From an uncultured Oscillibacter sp. (lineage in GTDB: Bacteria; Bacillota_A; Clostridia; Oscillospirales; Oscillospiraceae): DNA of 16,882 bases. The notes under the pieces are model-generated. The model was not told the origin of the DNA. It did not search any database and saw only the letters and a program-made list of their open reading frames with translations. The stretch lies in contig CAQVQZ010000022.1 of assembly GCA_948902155.1 (NCBI GenBank), positions 1 to 16,882 of the forward strand. The letters are read 5' to 3'. Positions 5,631 through 14,145 of the stretch are shown here, one piece after another. Both the position numbers and the translations under genes were made by a program. Positions within the stretch are counted from its first letter, which is position 1; each line of letters opens with the position of its first letter.

Positions 5631-7715
5631 TTGAGTGCAGATCAAAAGCAGAAAATTTTAATTGTAGACGACTCCGAGCTGAACCGCGCCATCCTGGCGG
5701 ACATGCTGGACGATGAGTATGAGATTATCGAAGCGGAGAACGGCCTCCAGGGCGTGGGCCTCCTCCAGCATATGGGGACGGAGATTTCTTTAGTCCTGCT
5801 GGATATCGTCATGCCGGAGATGGACGGCTTCGGCGTTCTGGAGGTCATGAGCCAGAACCACTGGATTGAGGACGTCCCCGTCATCATGATCTCCGCCGAG
5901 ACCGGCTCCAGCCACATCGAGCGGGCCTATGAGCTGGGCGTCACGGACTTCATCTCCCGCCCCTTCGACGCCCTGATCGTCCACCGCCGGGTGGTGAACA
6001 CCATCATGCTCTACGCCAAGCAGAAGCGCCTGGTGGACATGGTGGCGGACCAGATTTACGAAAACGAGCAGCGCAGCAGCCTGCTGATCGATATCCTCAG
6101 CCACATCGTGGAGTTCCGGAACGGCGAGAGCGGCCTCCACGTCCTCAACGTCCGCACCCTGACGGAGCTGATGCTGACCCACCTGGTCCAGCGGACGGAC
6201 CGCTACCACCTCTCCCCCTCGGACATCTCCATGATCTGCACGGCCTCGGCCCTGCACGACATCGGCAAGATCTCCATTGACGAAAAAATCCTCAACAAGC
6301 CCGGCCGCTTCACCCCCGAGGAATTCGAGATCATGAAGACCCATTCCATGGCGGGCGCGGAGATGCTGGAAAACCTCCCCATCCACCAGGACGACCCCCT
6401 GGTAAAGGTGGCCTACGACATCTGCCGCTGGCACCACGAGCGCTGGGACGGCCGGGGCTACCCCGACGGGCTGAAGGGAGATGAGATTCCCATCTCCGCC
6501 CAGATTGTGGCCCTGGCGGACGTGTACGACGCCCTGACCAGCAAGCGCTGCTATAAGGACTCCATCGCTCACGACCAGGCGGTCCAGATGATTCTGGACG
6601 GCAAGTGCGGCGCGTTCAACCCTCTTCTGATGGACTGTCTCCGGGACCTGTCCCAGGACCTGCCCATCCATATGAACAACAGCAACACCCCCACCCACCG
6701 CAGCCAGCGGGAGATGCGGAACGTGGCCCAGGCCATGCACCGCCACGAGGAGCTCACCGCCTCCGAGCGGACCCTCCAGCTCCTGGAGCACGAGCGGATG
6801 AAGTACAGCTTCTTCGCCGATATGAGCAAGGAAATTCAGTTCGAGTTCACCGCCTCCCCCCCGATGCTCACCCTCTCCAACTGGGGCGCGGAGCACCTGG
6901 GCCTGGCGGAGATCATCATGGACCCCCTTCACCAGCCCGAGGCCCGGCAGGTCATGGAGGAAGCGGATTACAAGAACATTATCGACGCCCTGCGCTGCAC
7001 CACGCCGGAGCACCCCATCATCACCTATGACTGCAAGCTGAACTACAAGGGCGCCTGGCGCTGGACCCAGATCGTGGCCCGGGCCACGTGGTCCAGCGAC
7101 GAGCCGCCCCGCTACACCGGCGCCATCGGTAAGGCCATCGACATCCACGACTCCCGGATGCGCATGGCGAACCTGGAGCGCATGGCCTCCCACGACGCCC
7201 TTACCGGCCTTTTGAACCACGCCTACGCGAAAAAGCGCATCCTGGAGCGCATCGAGAGCCGCCCCGCCGCCTCCTGCGCCCTGGTGATTTTCGACCTAGA
7301 CCACTTCAAAATGGCAAACGACACCTACGGCCATTCCTTCGGCGACCGGGTCCTGGTCCATCTGGCGGATAAGCTCCGCCAGTCCATCCGGGGAGGCGAC
7401 ATCGCCGCCCGCGTCGGCGGAGACGAATTCCTGATCTTCCTGGAGTACAAGGACGACGTGGAGGTGGTCATCTCCCGGATTTTCACTTCCCTCTGCGGCC
7501 AGTTCGAGCATTTCCCCCTTTCCATCAGCATGGGCGTGGCCCTGACGGAGACCGTCCCCGGCGGCTACGACGCCCTCTTCCACGCGGCGGACGCGGCCCT
7601 GTACTCCGTGAAGCGGGGCGGCCGGGGCCAGTACCGTTTCTACGACGAAACCATGCGATCGACGCTTTCCGCCATTTCCCCCATCGACAACGGGGACGAT
7701 ACACAGCAGGACTAA
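5631..7715 (+). CDS. Response regulator with HD-GYP and GGDEF domains (c-di-GMP turnover)
   Basis: This 694-residue cytoplasmic protein carries both c-di-GMP enzymes. An N-terminal receiver (about 8-122) has acidic Asp13/Asp14, phospho-acceptor Asp58 and Ser88, but the conserved Lys is replaced by Arg110 (FISRPF). An HD-GYP phosphodiesterase domain (about 150-340) has His170, His209-Asp210 of HDIGK, and HHERWDGRGYP at 268-278, so it looks catalytically intact. A PAS-like segment follows (about 385-508). The C-terminal GGDEF diguanylate cyclase (about 515-675) has FDLDHFK, an intact GGDEF at 596-600, and an RxxD product-inhibition site (Arg587-Asp590) exactly five residues upstream. It could therefore make and degrade c-di-GMP, with phosphorylation choosing between them; this is inferred from motifs. 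It is followed after 12 bases by an HPt gene and then a hybrid kinase, its likely phosphorelay partners. It is divergent from the flagellar operon, so motility control is likely. Confidence 0.93.
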   Translation: MSADQKQKILIVDDSELNRAILADMLDDEYEIIEAENGLQGVGLLQHMGTEISLVLLDIVMPEMDGFGVLEVMSQNHWIEDVPVIMISAETGSSHIERAYELGVTDFISRPFDALIVHRRVVNTIMLYAKQKRLVDMVADQIYENEQRSSLLIDILSHIVEFRNGESGLHVLNVRTLTELMLTHLVQRTDRYHLSPSDISMICTASALHDIGKISIDEKILNKPGRFTPEEFEIMKTHSMAGAEMLENLPIHQDDPLVKVAYDICRWHHERWDGRGYPDGLKGDEIPISAQIVALADVYDALTSKRCYKDSIAHDQAVQMILDGKCGAFNPLLMDCLRDLSQDLPIHMNNSNTPTHRSQREMRNVAQAMHRHEELTASERTLQLLEHERMKYSFFADMSKEIQFEFTASPPMLTLSNWGAEHLGLAEIIMDPLHQPEARQVMEEADYKNIIDALRCTTPEHPIITYDCKLNYKGAWRWTQIVARATWSSDEPPRYTGAIGKAIDIHDSRMRMANLERMASHDALTGLLNHAYAKKRILERIESRPAASCALVIFDLDHFKMANDTYGHSFGDRVLVHLADKLRQSIRGGDIAARVGGDEFLIFLEYKDDVEVVISRIFTSLCGQFEHFPLSISMGVALTETVPGGYDALFHAADAALYSVKRGGRGQYRFYDETMRSTLSAISPIDNGDDTQQD

Positions 7716-7727
7716 GGAGGAGCAGAC

Positions 7728-8090
7728 ATGACCTTACAAGAGTGCTATGCCGCCATGGGCGGCAATTATGAGGACGCCATCGGCCGTCTGCGCAGCGAGC
7801 GCCTGGTGCAGAAGTTCGTCCTGAAATTTCTGGCCGACGGGAGCTACGACCTCCTCTGCCGCTCCCTGGAAGAGAAAAATTATGAGGAGGCGTTCCGCGC
7901 CGCCCACACCATCAAGGGCGTCTGTCAGAACCTGAGCATTACCAAGCTCCAGGACTCCAGCAGCCGCCTGTGCGAATCCCTGCGCGGCGGCTACACTCCG
8001 GAGTCCGACGCCCTGGCCGCAGAGACGGCGGCGGATTACCGGACGACGGTGTCCGCCATCCGCGCCTTTCAGGAGGCGCTGGAGGGATGA
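7728..8090 (+). CDS. HPt domain phosphotransfer protein
   Basis: This 120-residue protein consists of a single histidine phosphotransfer domain with no kinase domain. The signature AAHTIKGVCQNL places the phospho-accepting histidine at His60, in the usual position of the four-helix bundle. The HPt step moves phosphate between a hybrid-kinase receiver and a final response regulator, so it probably shuttles phosphate from the kinase encoded downstream (receiver Asp640 or Asp780) to Asp58 of the regulator encoded upstream. It has a strong AAGGAGGAG site 12 bases after the regulator gene. Its stop codon overlaps the kinase start (ATGA), which implies translational coupling and roughly matched amounts. 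Confidence 0.93.
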   Translation: MTLQECYAAMGGNYEDAIGRLRSERLVQKFVLKFLADGSYDLLCRSLEEKNYEEAFRAAHTIKGVCQNLSITKLQDSSSRLCESLRGGYTPESDALAAETAADYRTTVSAIRAFQEALEG

Positions 8091-10645
8091 AAAAGCCGTT
8101 GAACAGCGCCTCCCGCTTTCTTACGGTCAGACTGGCGCTGGTCCTCGTGCTGACAGTATGCATCTTCTCGTTCCTTGCCTTTTTCATGTCCCGGAAGAGC
8201 GGCGAAACCATCAGCGCCGTAGGCACCACCTACATGGCCGGCATGGGCGAGAAGGTCACCCAGCACTTCGAGACCACCATCCAGCTCCGTCTCTCCCAGC
8301 TGGAGGCCCTGGTGGAGGGATTCCACCCCGGCGACGCCCCTGCCGGCGAGCTGCGGGACCTCCTGGCCAACAATGCCCAGACCCGCGGCTTCGAGTCCCT
8401 GGCCTACTACTCCCGCGAAGGCGAGTTCGACATGATCTATGGGGACGAGCCCCTTCCGGCGGACCCGGAGCCCTTCCTGGCCTCCTTGAACAGCGGGGAC
8501 AAGAAGGTCTCGGTCGCCAGCACCAACCATGGGGAAAAAGACATTCTTCTGGGCGTCTCCGCCGAGTATGTCATGTCCAGCGGCGAGGAGGCCACCGCCC
8601 TGGTGGCCAGCCTGCCCGCCGATTACATCGCCGAAACCCTTTCCCTCTACAGCGAAAACACCCTGGTTTACTCCCACATCATCCGCCGGGACGGCACCTT
8701 TGTCATCCGCACCGGCGACGCCTTCCGGGAGAACTACTTCGACCGCATCCAGGCCCTTTTTGAGGAGCAGGGAGAAGACGGAGACCTCTACATCCGGCAG
8801 CTGGAAGCCGCCATGGACTCCGGGGAAGACTATTCCACCCTGCTCACCTTCGGCAAGGAGCGGCGGCATTTGCAGTGCAACAAGCTTCCCTACTCCGAGT
8901 GGTTCCTGATCACCGTCCTGCCCTACGGCGAGCTGGACGAGGCCGTCAGCAATCTGAGCCGGACCTGGCTGTTTCTGGCCACCCTGGGCTGCACGGTGGT
9001 GCTGGCGGCGCTGCTGCTGGTGTTCTGGCAGTATTCCAAGCTCCTTCAGGAGCAGATGATGGAGCTGGATAAGACCCGGAAGGAAGCCGTCCACGCCAAC
9101 AAGGCCAAAAGCGAATTCCTCTCCAACATGAGCCACGACATCCGCACGCCCATGAACGCCATCGTGGGCATGACGGCCATCGCCACCGCCAACATCGACG
9201 ACAAACAGCAGGTCCAGCACTGCCTGAAAAAGATCACCCTCTCCAGCCGCCACCTTCTGGGCCTCATCAACGACGTGCTGGACATGAGCAAGATCGAAAG
9301 CGGCAAGCTGACGCTGAACATGGACCAGATTTCCCTCCGGGAGGTCATGGACAGCATCGTCAGCATCGTCCAGCCTCAGGTCCGCTCCAAGCACCAGCAG
9401 TTCGACGTCTTCATCCACGACATCACCACGGAGAATGTCTGCTGCGACAGCGTCCGCCTGAACCAGGTCCTCCTGAACATCCTGGGCAACGCCCTGAAAT
9501 TCACCCCGGAGGGCGGCCTGATTCAAGTCTCCCTCTATGAGGAGACGTCCCCCAAGGGGGAGGAATACGTCCGTATCCACCTCCGGGTGAAGGACAACGG
9601 CATCGGCATGACCCCGGAGTTTCGGGAGAAGATTTTCGAGTCCTTTGTCCGGGAGGACAGCGCCCGTGTCCGCCGCACCGAGGGCTCCGGCCTGGGCATG
9701 GCCATCACCAAGTACATCGTGGACACCATGGGCGGAACCATCGAGGTGGAAAGCGAGCTGGGCAAGGGCAGCGAGTTCCTCGTCACCCTGGACCTCCAGC
9801 GGGCCGAGACTCCGGAGGAGGAGATGATTCTCCCCAACTGGAACATCCTGGTGGTGGACGACGACCGCCAGCTCTGCGAGAGCACCACGGCGTCTCTGGA
9901 ATCCATCGGCGTCAAGGCCGACTGGGCCCTGAACGCCGAGCGGGCCATGGACATGATCGACCACCGGGTCACGGCCCGGGACCCCTACCACATCATCCTT
10001 CTGGACTGGAAGCTCCCGGACATCGACGGCATCACCGCCGCCAAGGAGATCCGCCGCCGCTACGGCAGCGAGACCCCCATCCTGCTGATCTCGGCCTACG
10101 ACTGGAGCGAGATCGAGACGGAGGCCAAGGAGGCGGGCATCACAGGCTTCATCTCCAAGCCCCTCTTCCGCTCCACGCTCTTCTACGGCCTGAAATCCTT
10201 CGCCGATACCGCCGACCTTCCTCAGGAGCACCAGCACGAGGAAGCCGCCATAGACTTCACAGGCCGCCGCGTCCTCCTGGCGGAGGACAACGACCTGAAC
10301 TGGGAGATTGCCAACGAGCTTCTCTCCGACCTGGGCCTGGAGCTGGACTGGGCGGAAAACGGCCGCATCTGCGTGGACAAGTTCGAGGCGTCCCCCGTGG
10401 GCTATTACGACGCAATCCTGATGGACCTCCGCATGCCGGTGATGACCGGCTACGAGGCCACCACCGCCATCCGCGCCCTGGACCGTCCCGACGCCAACAT
10501 CCCCATCATCGCCATGACGGCGGACGCCTTCGCCGAGGACATCCGGAAGTGCCTGGATACGGGCATGAACGCCCACGTCGCCAAGCCCATCGACACCCGC
10601 GAAGTCTCCCGCGTCCTGGAAAAATTCCTCAACGACCGCCATTGA
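8087..10645 (+). CDS. Membrane hybrid sensor histidine kinase with two receiver domains
   Basis: The 852-residue product has an N-terminal membrane span (about 12-34), an extracytoplasmic sensor region of about 255 residues that looks Cache-like, and a second span (about 292-314). A coiled linker leads to the HisKA domain with SHDIRTP (phospho-His350). The HATPase domain has N-box Asn468, DNGIGM at 503-508 and GSGLGM at 533-538. Receiver 1 (about 586-705) has Asp592/593, Asp640 and Lys691; receiver 2 (about 727-848) has Glu733/Asp734, Asp780 and Lys833, so both look functional. The start is the ATG at 8087, which overlaps the HPt stop and begins a good signal-anchor; the in-frame upstream extension to 7970 overlaps the HPt gene and is Arg/Gly-rich shadow. 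It probably passes phosphate to the HPt protein. The ligand cannot be deduced. Transcription ends at the terminator at 10709-10746. Confidence 0.94.
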   Translation: MKKPLNSASRFLTVRLALVLVLTVCIFSFLAFFMSRKSGETISAVGTTYMAGMGEKVTQHFETTIQLRLSQLEALVEGFHPGDAPAGELRDLLANNAQTRGFESLAYYSREGEFDMIYGDEPLPADPEPFLASLNSGDKKVSVASTNHGEKDILLGVSAEYVMSSGEEATALVASLPADYIAETLSLYSENTLVYSHIIRRDGTFVIRTGDAFRENYFDRIQALFEEQGEDGDLYIRQLEAAMDSGEDYSTLLTFGKERRHLQCNKLPYSEWFLITVLPYGELDEAVSNLSRTWLFLATLGCTVVLAALLLVFWQYSKLLQEQMMELDKTRKEAVHANKAKSEFLSNMSHDIRTPMNAIVGMTAIATANIDDKQQVQHCLKKITLSSRHLLGLINDVLDMSKIESGKLTLNMDQISLREVMDSIVSIVQPQVRSKHQQFDVFIHDITTENVCCDSVRLNQVLLNILGNALKFTPEGGLIQVSLYEETSPKGEEYVRIHLRVKDNGIGMTPEFREKIFESFVREDSARVRRTEGSGLGMAITKYIVDTMGGTIEVESELGKGSEFLVTLDLQRAETPEEEMILPNWNILVVDDDRQLCESTTASLESIGVKADWALNAERAMDMIDHRVTARDPYHIILLDWKLPDIDGITAAKEIRRRYGSETPILLISAYDWSEIETEAKEAGITGFISKPLFRSTLFYGLKSFADTADLPQEHQHEEAAIDFTGRRVLLAEDNDLNWEIANELLSDLGLELDWAENGRICVDKFEASPVGYYDAILMDLRMPVMTGYEATTAIRALDRPDANIPIIAMTADAFAEDIRKCLDTGMNAHVAKPIDTREVSRVLEKFLNDRH

Positions 10646-10708
10646 CTCCCCTCCCGGCGGCGCCTATTCAAGGCAGAGCCTTTCTCCCACCGAAACAGCC
10701 ACACCCAC

Positions 10709-10746
10709 AAAAAACGGCGGCAGGGCCGACCCCGCCGCCGTTTTTC
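10709..10746. terminator. Bidirectional intrinsic terminator between convergent genes
   Basis: The stem CGGCGGC (10715-10721) pairs with GCCGCCG (10734-10740). It is flanked by six A on the left and five T on the right, so it works as a terminator in both directions. It serves the hybrid-kinase operon (plus) and the gene ending at 10756 (minus). Confidence 0.9.
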
Positions 10747-10755
10747 CGTTTGTTT

Positions 10756-11253
10756 TCAGCACTCCGCCGTTTCCCCGCCGGAGTCCACGGACTCCTCCGC
10801 CGTCTCCCCGCCGGACGCGCCGCCCTCCAGGTCCTCGTCCTCCAAAACGGACTCCCACTTCTTGGGCTTCTCCTTGGGTTCCCGGCAGACCAAAGCCAGC
10901 TTGTACCCGTCCGGGTCGTTGTCCATCAGGTACTTCTCATCCTGAGGCGGCACCTTGTCGCCCTTCATGATGCGCGACGCGATTTTCCGGCACTTGTCCA
11001 TGGTTTTCAGCGCCTTGGTCACCGCGTCCAGCTCGCTGTTTCCCTTCTGCCTGGCCTCCAGCAGCTTCCTCTGCTTCTCCATATCCTGCTGATTGACCTC
11101 CTGGAGGAAGGCCAGCGCCTGCCGGGACCACTCCTGCTTGTCGCTCCGGGACTTCCGGAACGCGATGTTCGGCTTTTTCGCCTCCGCCCGAGGCGCGGCG
11201 TTCTCCGCCTTCTCGATCTGCCGCGGCCGCCCGTTGTTGATTCGAATCTCCAT
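10756..11253 (-). CDS. Uncharacterised charged, helix-rich protein
   Basis: I do not recognise this 165-residue protein. It is very hydrophilic, with no signal peptide or membrane span. The N-terminus (MEIRINNGRP) is followed by an Ala/Lys/Glu stretch, then a probable coiled coil or long helix at about 36-85. A short Lys/Asp-rich segment follows (about 95-115), and the tail is acidic and Gly/Ser/Glu-rich, containing SGGETAE twice (residues 147-153 and 158-164), which suggests a recent small duplication. The ATG at 11253 is preceded by GGGGAGGG. It shares the terminator at 10709-10746 with the kinase operon on the other strand, and lies 61 bases after the gene ending at 11315, with which it could be co-transcribed. 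Base composition matches the surrounding core genes. Confidence 0.75.
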   Translation of the reverse strand: MEIRINNGRPRQIEKAENAAPRAEAKKPNIAFRKSRSDKQEWSRQALAFLQEVNQQDMEKQRKLLEARQKGNSELDAVTKALKTMDKCRKIASRIMKGDKVPPQDEKYLMDNDPDGYKLALVCREPKEKPKKWESVLEDEDLEGGASGGETAEESVDSGGETAEC

Positions 11254-11314
11254 GCTCCGCCCTCCCCTTTCTGCAATTCTATCCGGCGAGTCCCTTTCGT
11301 TTTGACGCAGGAAC

Positions 11315-11686
11315 TCATTCCCCTAATAAAGTCCCGTTTTCGAACCTTTCCGAGTAATCCAAAATCTCCTCTTTATCAAGCATAGGCTCGGAAATGACTC
11401 CCTCAAAAACGATTTTATCATCCCGGTATGCGAACCGAAAAAGAACATCCGGCACTTTCTCAAACTCTACCGATATAATCCACTCATTATAACTAAGAAT
11501 TCGATTCAAATAAGAGTGTTCGATTGTGATCTCACGAACATCCTGCGCGGCATAGCCTCGATATTCCAGCTCGGTATACGTATACGTTTGTATGAATCTC
11601 CGCATTACAAAGACATTCACGCTCAGCGCCAAAACAATCGCCGCGAAAACAGCAGCGCTTATAACCAATGCCTTTTTCCTCTTCAC
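11315..11686 (-). CDS. Small membrane-anchored protein, DUF3139-like (GTG start)
   Basis: The 123-residue protein has a lysine-rich N-terminus and one hydrophobic segment (about 7-28), then a soluble domain presumably outside the membrane. The layout, a basic start, a single span, an ITIEHSYLN-type segment and a beta-rich EWIISVEFEKVPDVLFRFAY, resembles the DUF3139 group of small Firmicute proteins; no function is known. The start is GTG at 11686 with GGAGG ten bases upstream; an ATG seven bases upstream is in another frame. A weak minus-strand promoter (TTGTGT, 17 bases, TATGGT, 11786-11758) could drive it. The gene is visibly AT-richer than everything around it and uses A/T-ending codons, suggesting later acquisition than its neighbours. 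Confidence 0.7.
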   Translation of the reverse strand: MKRKKALVISAAVFAAIVLALSVNVFVMRRFIQTYTYTELEYRGYAAQDVREITIEHSYLNRILSYNEWIISVEFEKVPDVLFRFAYRDDKIVFEGVISEPMLDKEEILDYSERFENGTLLGE

Positions 11687-11805
11687 GATTCATTTACCTC
11701 CGCATACAGCCCCCTGATCGGAGCCCACCCCCGCCGCTTACGCGCCGTCTTTCATCTACCATACCATAAACCCCCAAAAAACACAACCCCCGTAAGGAGC
11801 CCGCC

Positions 11806-12156
11806 ATGTCAAACGAAAAAGTATACAGCATGCCCTTCGCGAAGCTGTACCCCCTCCTCCTCGCGAAAGCCGAACGAAAAGGCCGGACTGCGGACGAGGT
11901 GGACGAAGCTGCCTCCTGGCTGACCGGATACCCCAAAGAAACCCTCCGCGAACTCCTAAACAGCGAAATCACCTACGGAGATTTCTTCCTGCAAGCGCCC
12001 AACCCGAACCCCAAGCGCAAATCCATAAAAGGGACCGTCTGCGGCGTCCGGGTGGAGGCCGTCGAGGACCCCCTCATGCAGGAAATCCGCTATCTGGACA
12101 AGCTGGTAGACGAGCTTGCCAAAGGAAGGCCCCTGGAAAAAATCCTCCGCCCATAA
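11806..12156 (+). CDS. DUF2200 family protein
   Basis: The 116-residue product matches the DUF2200 family along its whole length. It has an N-terminal [20 protein letters not shown] block (residues 7-26), [12 protein letters not shown] (31-42), then [12 protein letters not shown] (73-84) and [21 protein letters not shown] (87-107), ending in EKILR. It is a small cytoplasmic protein of unknown function, common as a single gene in Firmicutes and Bacteroidetes. The ATG at 11806 follows AAGGAG eight bases upstream. It stands alone, divergent from the AT-rich gene on its left and 214 bases before fhs, so there is no operon to hint at its role. Family call confident; function unknown. Confidence 0.88.
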   Translation: MSNEKVYSMPFAKLYPLLLAKAERKGRTADEVDEAASWLTGYPKETLRELLNSEITYGDFFLQAPNPNPKRKSIKGTVCGVRVEAVEDPLMQEIRYLDKLVDELAKGRPLEKILRP

Positions 12157-12176
12157 AACCGAAAATCCGTATCCAC

Positions 12177-12205
12177 CGGGGAACCGCCTTCCAAGCGGTT
12201 CTCCG
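12177..12205. other. Hairpin between the DUF2200 gene and fhs
   Basis: CGGGGAACCGC (12177-12187) pairs with GCGGTTCTCCG (12195-12205), an 11-bp stem with one G-T pair and a seven-base loop. No T run follows on either strand. It may help end the DUF2200 transcript or be a degenerate repeat. The rest of the 214-base gap holds only the fhs promoter candidate. Confidence 0.45.
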
Positions 12206-12291
12206 TACCCATATCCCCGCGCCGCCCAAAACGCTCCCCCTCCCGTAAAACCAGATCCCAAAAACCGCCCTTTCCTTGTGAAAAATCCCCC

Positions 12292-12320
12292 TTCCCTTTC
12301 CCGCCATAGTGTGATATCAT
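12292..12320 (+). promoter_or_regulatory. Possible extended -10 promoter for fhs
   Basis: TGATATCAT at 12312-12320 is an extended -10 type box (TGn then TATCAT). The matching -35 (TTCCCT, 12292-12297, 17-base spacing) is poor. The box lies about 50 bases upstream of the fhs start in the only AT-rich part of the gap. Confidence 0.35.
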
Positions 12321-12370
12321 CACCTTATCCAAAAAGTCATACCTTTTATCACACAAAGGAGGGCCCCGTC

Positions 12371-14044
12371 ATGCACGTACCGTCCGACATTGAGATCGCC
12401 CAGTCCTGCGCCATGCGCCCCATCACGGAGATCGCCGCCGCCGCAGGCGTCGATTCCCAGTACCTGGAACTCTACGGTAATTACAAAGCCAAGGTGGACC
12501 CCCGCCTTCTCCGGGAGAGCGCCCGGCCCGACGGAAAGCTGATCCTGGTCACCGCCATCAATCCCACCCCCGCCGGCGAGGGCAAGACCACCACCACGGT
12601 GGGCCTGGCCGACGCCCTCCGCCGCCTGGGCAAAAGCACCCTGGTGGCCCTCCGGGAGCCCTCCCTGGGCCCCGTGTTCGGCGTAAAGGGCGGCGCGGCC
12701 GGAGGCGGCTACGCCCAGGTGGTCCCCATGGAGGACATCAATCTCCACTTTACCGGCGACTTCCACGCCATCGGCGCAGCCAACAACCTCCTGGCGGCGA
12801 TGCTGGACAACCACATCCAGCAGGGCAACGCCCTGGGCGTCGACGTGAAGAAGATCACCTGGAAGCGCTGCGTGGACATGAACGACCGCCAGCTCCGGAA
12901 CATCGTGGACGGCCTGGGAGGCCGGATGCAGGGCGTTCCCCGGGAAGACGGCTTCGACATCACGGTGGCCAGCGAGATCATGGCGGTCCTCTGTCTCTCC
13001 AGCGGCATCCTGGACCTGAAAGCCCGCCTGGGCCGCATGGTGGTGGGCTACACCTACGACGGCAAGCCCGTCACGGCCCACGACCTGAAAGCGGAGGGAG
13101 CCATGGCGGCGCTCCTCAAGGACGCCCTGAAGCCCAACCTGGTCCAGACCCTGGAGGGCACGCCCGCCTTCATCCACGGCGGTCCCTTCGCCAACATCGC
13201 CCACGGCTGCAACTCCGTCATGGCCACCCGCCTCGCCCTGAAGCTGGCGGACTACGCCGTCACGGAAGCGGGCTTCGGCGCGGACCTGGGCGCGGAGAAA
13301 TTCCTGGACATCAAGTGCCGCCTGGCGGGCCTGATCCCCAGCGCCGTGGTGGTAGTCGCCACGGTCCGGGCGCTGAAAAACCACGGCGGCGTCCCCAAGG
13401 CGGACCTGAACGCCGAGAACCTGGAAGCTTTGGAGCGCGGCCTTCCCAACCTCCTCCAGCACGTGGACAACATCAAGAACGTCTACGGCCTGCCCTGCGT
13501 CGTCGCCATCAACGCCTTCCCCACGGACACCGCCGCCGAGCTGAAGCTGGTGGAGGACAAGTGCCGCGCCCTGGGCGTAAACGTGGCCCTCAGCGAAGTC
13601 TGGGCCAAGGGCGGCGAAGGCGGCACAGCCCTGGCCGAAGAAGTCCTGCGCCTCTGCGAGGAGCCCAACGCCTTCCGCTTCGCCTACGACGCGGAGGATA
13701 CCATCGAAAACAAGATCAACGCCATCGCCAAGAAGGTCTACCATGCCGACGGCGCGGTCCTGACCCCGGCGGCGAAGAAGCAGCTCACGGAGCTGGAGTC
13801 CCTGGGCTTCGGCAAGCTCCCCATCTGCATGGCAAAGACCCAGTACAGCTTTTCCGACGACCCGGCCCTCCTGGGCGCGCCCAAGGGCTTCACCATCACG
13901 GTCCGCAATCTGAAAGTCAGCGCGGGCGCGGGCTTCCTGGTAGCCCTGACGGGCGACATCATGACGATGCCCGGCCTACCCAAAGTCCCCGCCGCCGAAA
14001 AGATCGACGTAGACGAATCCGGCAAAATCACCGGCCTGTTCTGA
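12371..14044 (+). CDS. fhs: Formate--tetrahydrofolate ligase
   Basis: The enzyme joins formate to tetrahydrofolate using ATP, giving 10-formyltetrahydrofolate for purine synthesis, fMet formation and, in acetogens, the methyl branch of the Wood-Ljungdahl pathway. The 557-residue length is typical. The nucleotide-binding loop [11 protein letters not shown] lies at residues 66-76. Further family landmarks follow in order: [67 protein letters not shown], and near the end [10 protein letters not shown]. The ATG at 12371 has a strong AAAGGAGG site; the frame is open further upstream but contains no credible start. No other folate gene (folD, fchA) is adjacent, so it is probably transcribed alone, ending at the terminator at 14146-14186. 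Confidence 0.98.
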   Translation: MHVPSDIEIAQSCAMRPITEIAAAAGVDSQYLELYGNYKAKVDPRLLRESARPDGKLILVTAINPTPAGEGKTTTTVGLADALRRLGKSTLVALREPSLGPVFGVKGGAAGGGYAQVVPMEDINLHFTGDFHAIGAANNLLAAMLDNHIQQGNALGVDVKKITWKRCVDMNDRQLRNIVDGLGGRMQGVPREDGFDITVASEIMAVLCLSSGILDLKARLGRMVVGYTYDGKPVTAHDLKAEGAMAALLKDALKPNLVQTLEGTPAFIHGGPFANIAHGCNSVMATRLALKLADYAVTEAGFGADLGAEKFLDIKCRLAGLIPSAVVVVATVRALKNHGGVPKADLNAENLEALERGLPNLLQHVDNIKNVYGLPCVVAINAFPTDTAAELKLVEDKCRALGVNVALSEVWAKGGEGGTALAEEVLRLCEEPNAFRFAYDAEDTIENKINAIAKKVYHADGAVLTPAAKKQLTELESLGFGKLPICMAKTQYSFSDDPALLGAPKGFTITVRNLKVSAGAGFLVALTGDIMTMPGLPKVPAAEKIDVDESGKITGLF

Positions 14045-14140
14045 GTTCCTTTTCTCGAGAGAAAAGGAACCAAAAGAGCTTTAACGCGCTCTGATAGTCC
14101 GGCGCTCGCCCCAGCCGAAGCGACGGCAACCCAGCCTAAT
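14045..14140. repeat. Palindrome-led intergenic element after fhs (candidate interspersed repeat)
   Basis: Directly after the fhs stop lies a near-perfect 26-base palindrome (14045-14070): 12-bp arms starting GTTCC and ending GGAAC around a two-base centre with CTCGAG in the middle. A second small stem follows, AGAGC (14075-14079) with GCTCT (14088-14092), then a GC-rich stretch to about 14140. There is no T run, and a separate true terminator follows. Its look matches short interspersed sequences I associate with gut Clostridia genomes; copy number cannot be tested here. Confidence 0.45.
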
Positions 14141-14145
14141 CTAAA

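Noticed and set aside
8069..10642. 857-codon frame antisense to the hybrid kinase
   Set aside because: The translation is low-complexity Val/Gly/Asp/Leu typical of GC-rich antisense; the plus-strand kinase has all expected motifs.
12320..13744. 474-codon frame antisense to fhs
   Set aside because: A GC-driven shadow with no recognisable domain; fhs on the plus strand is full length. The same applies to 5790-7220 (minus) and 1891-3609 (plus).
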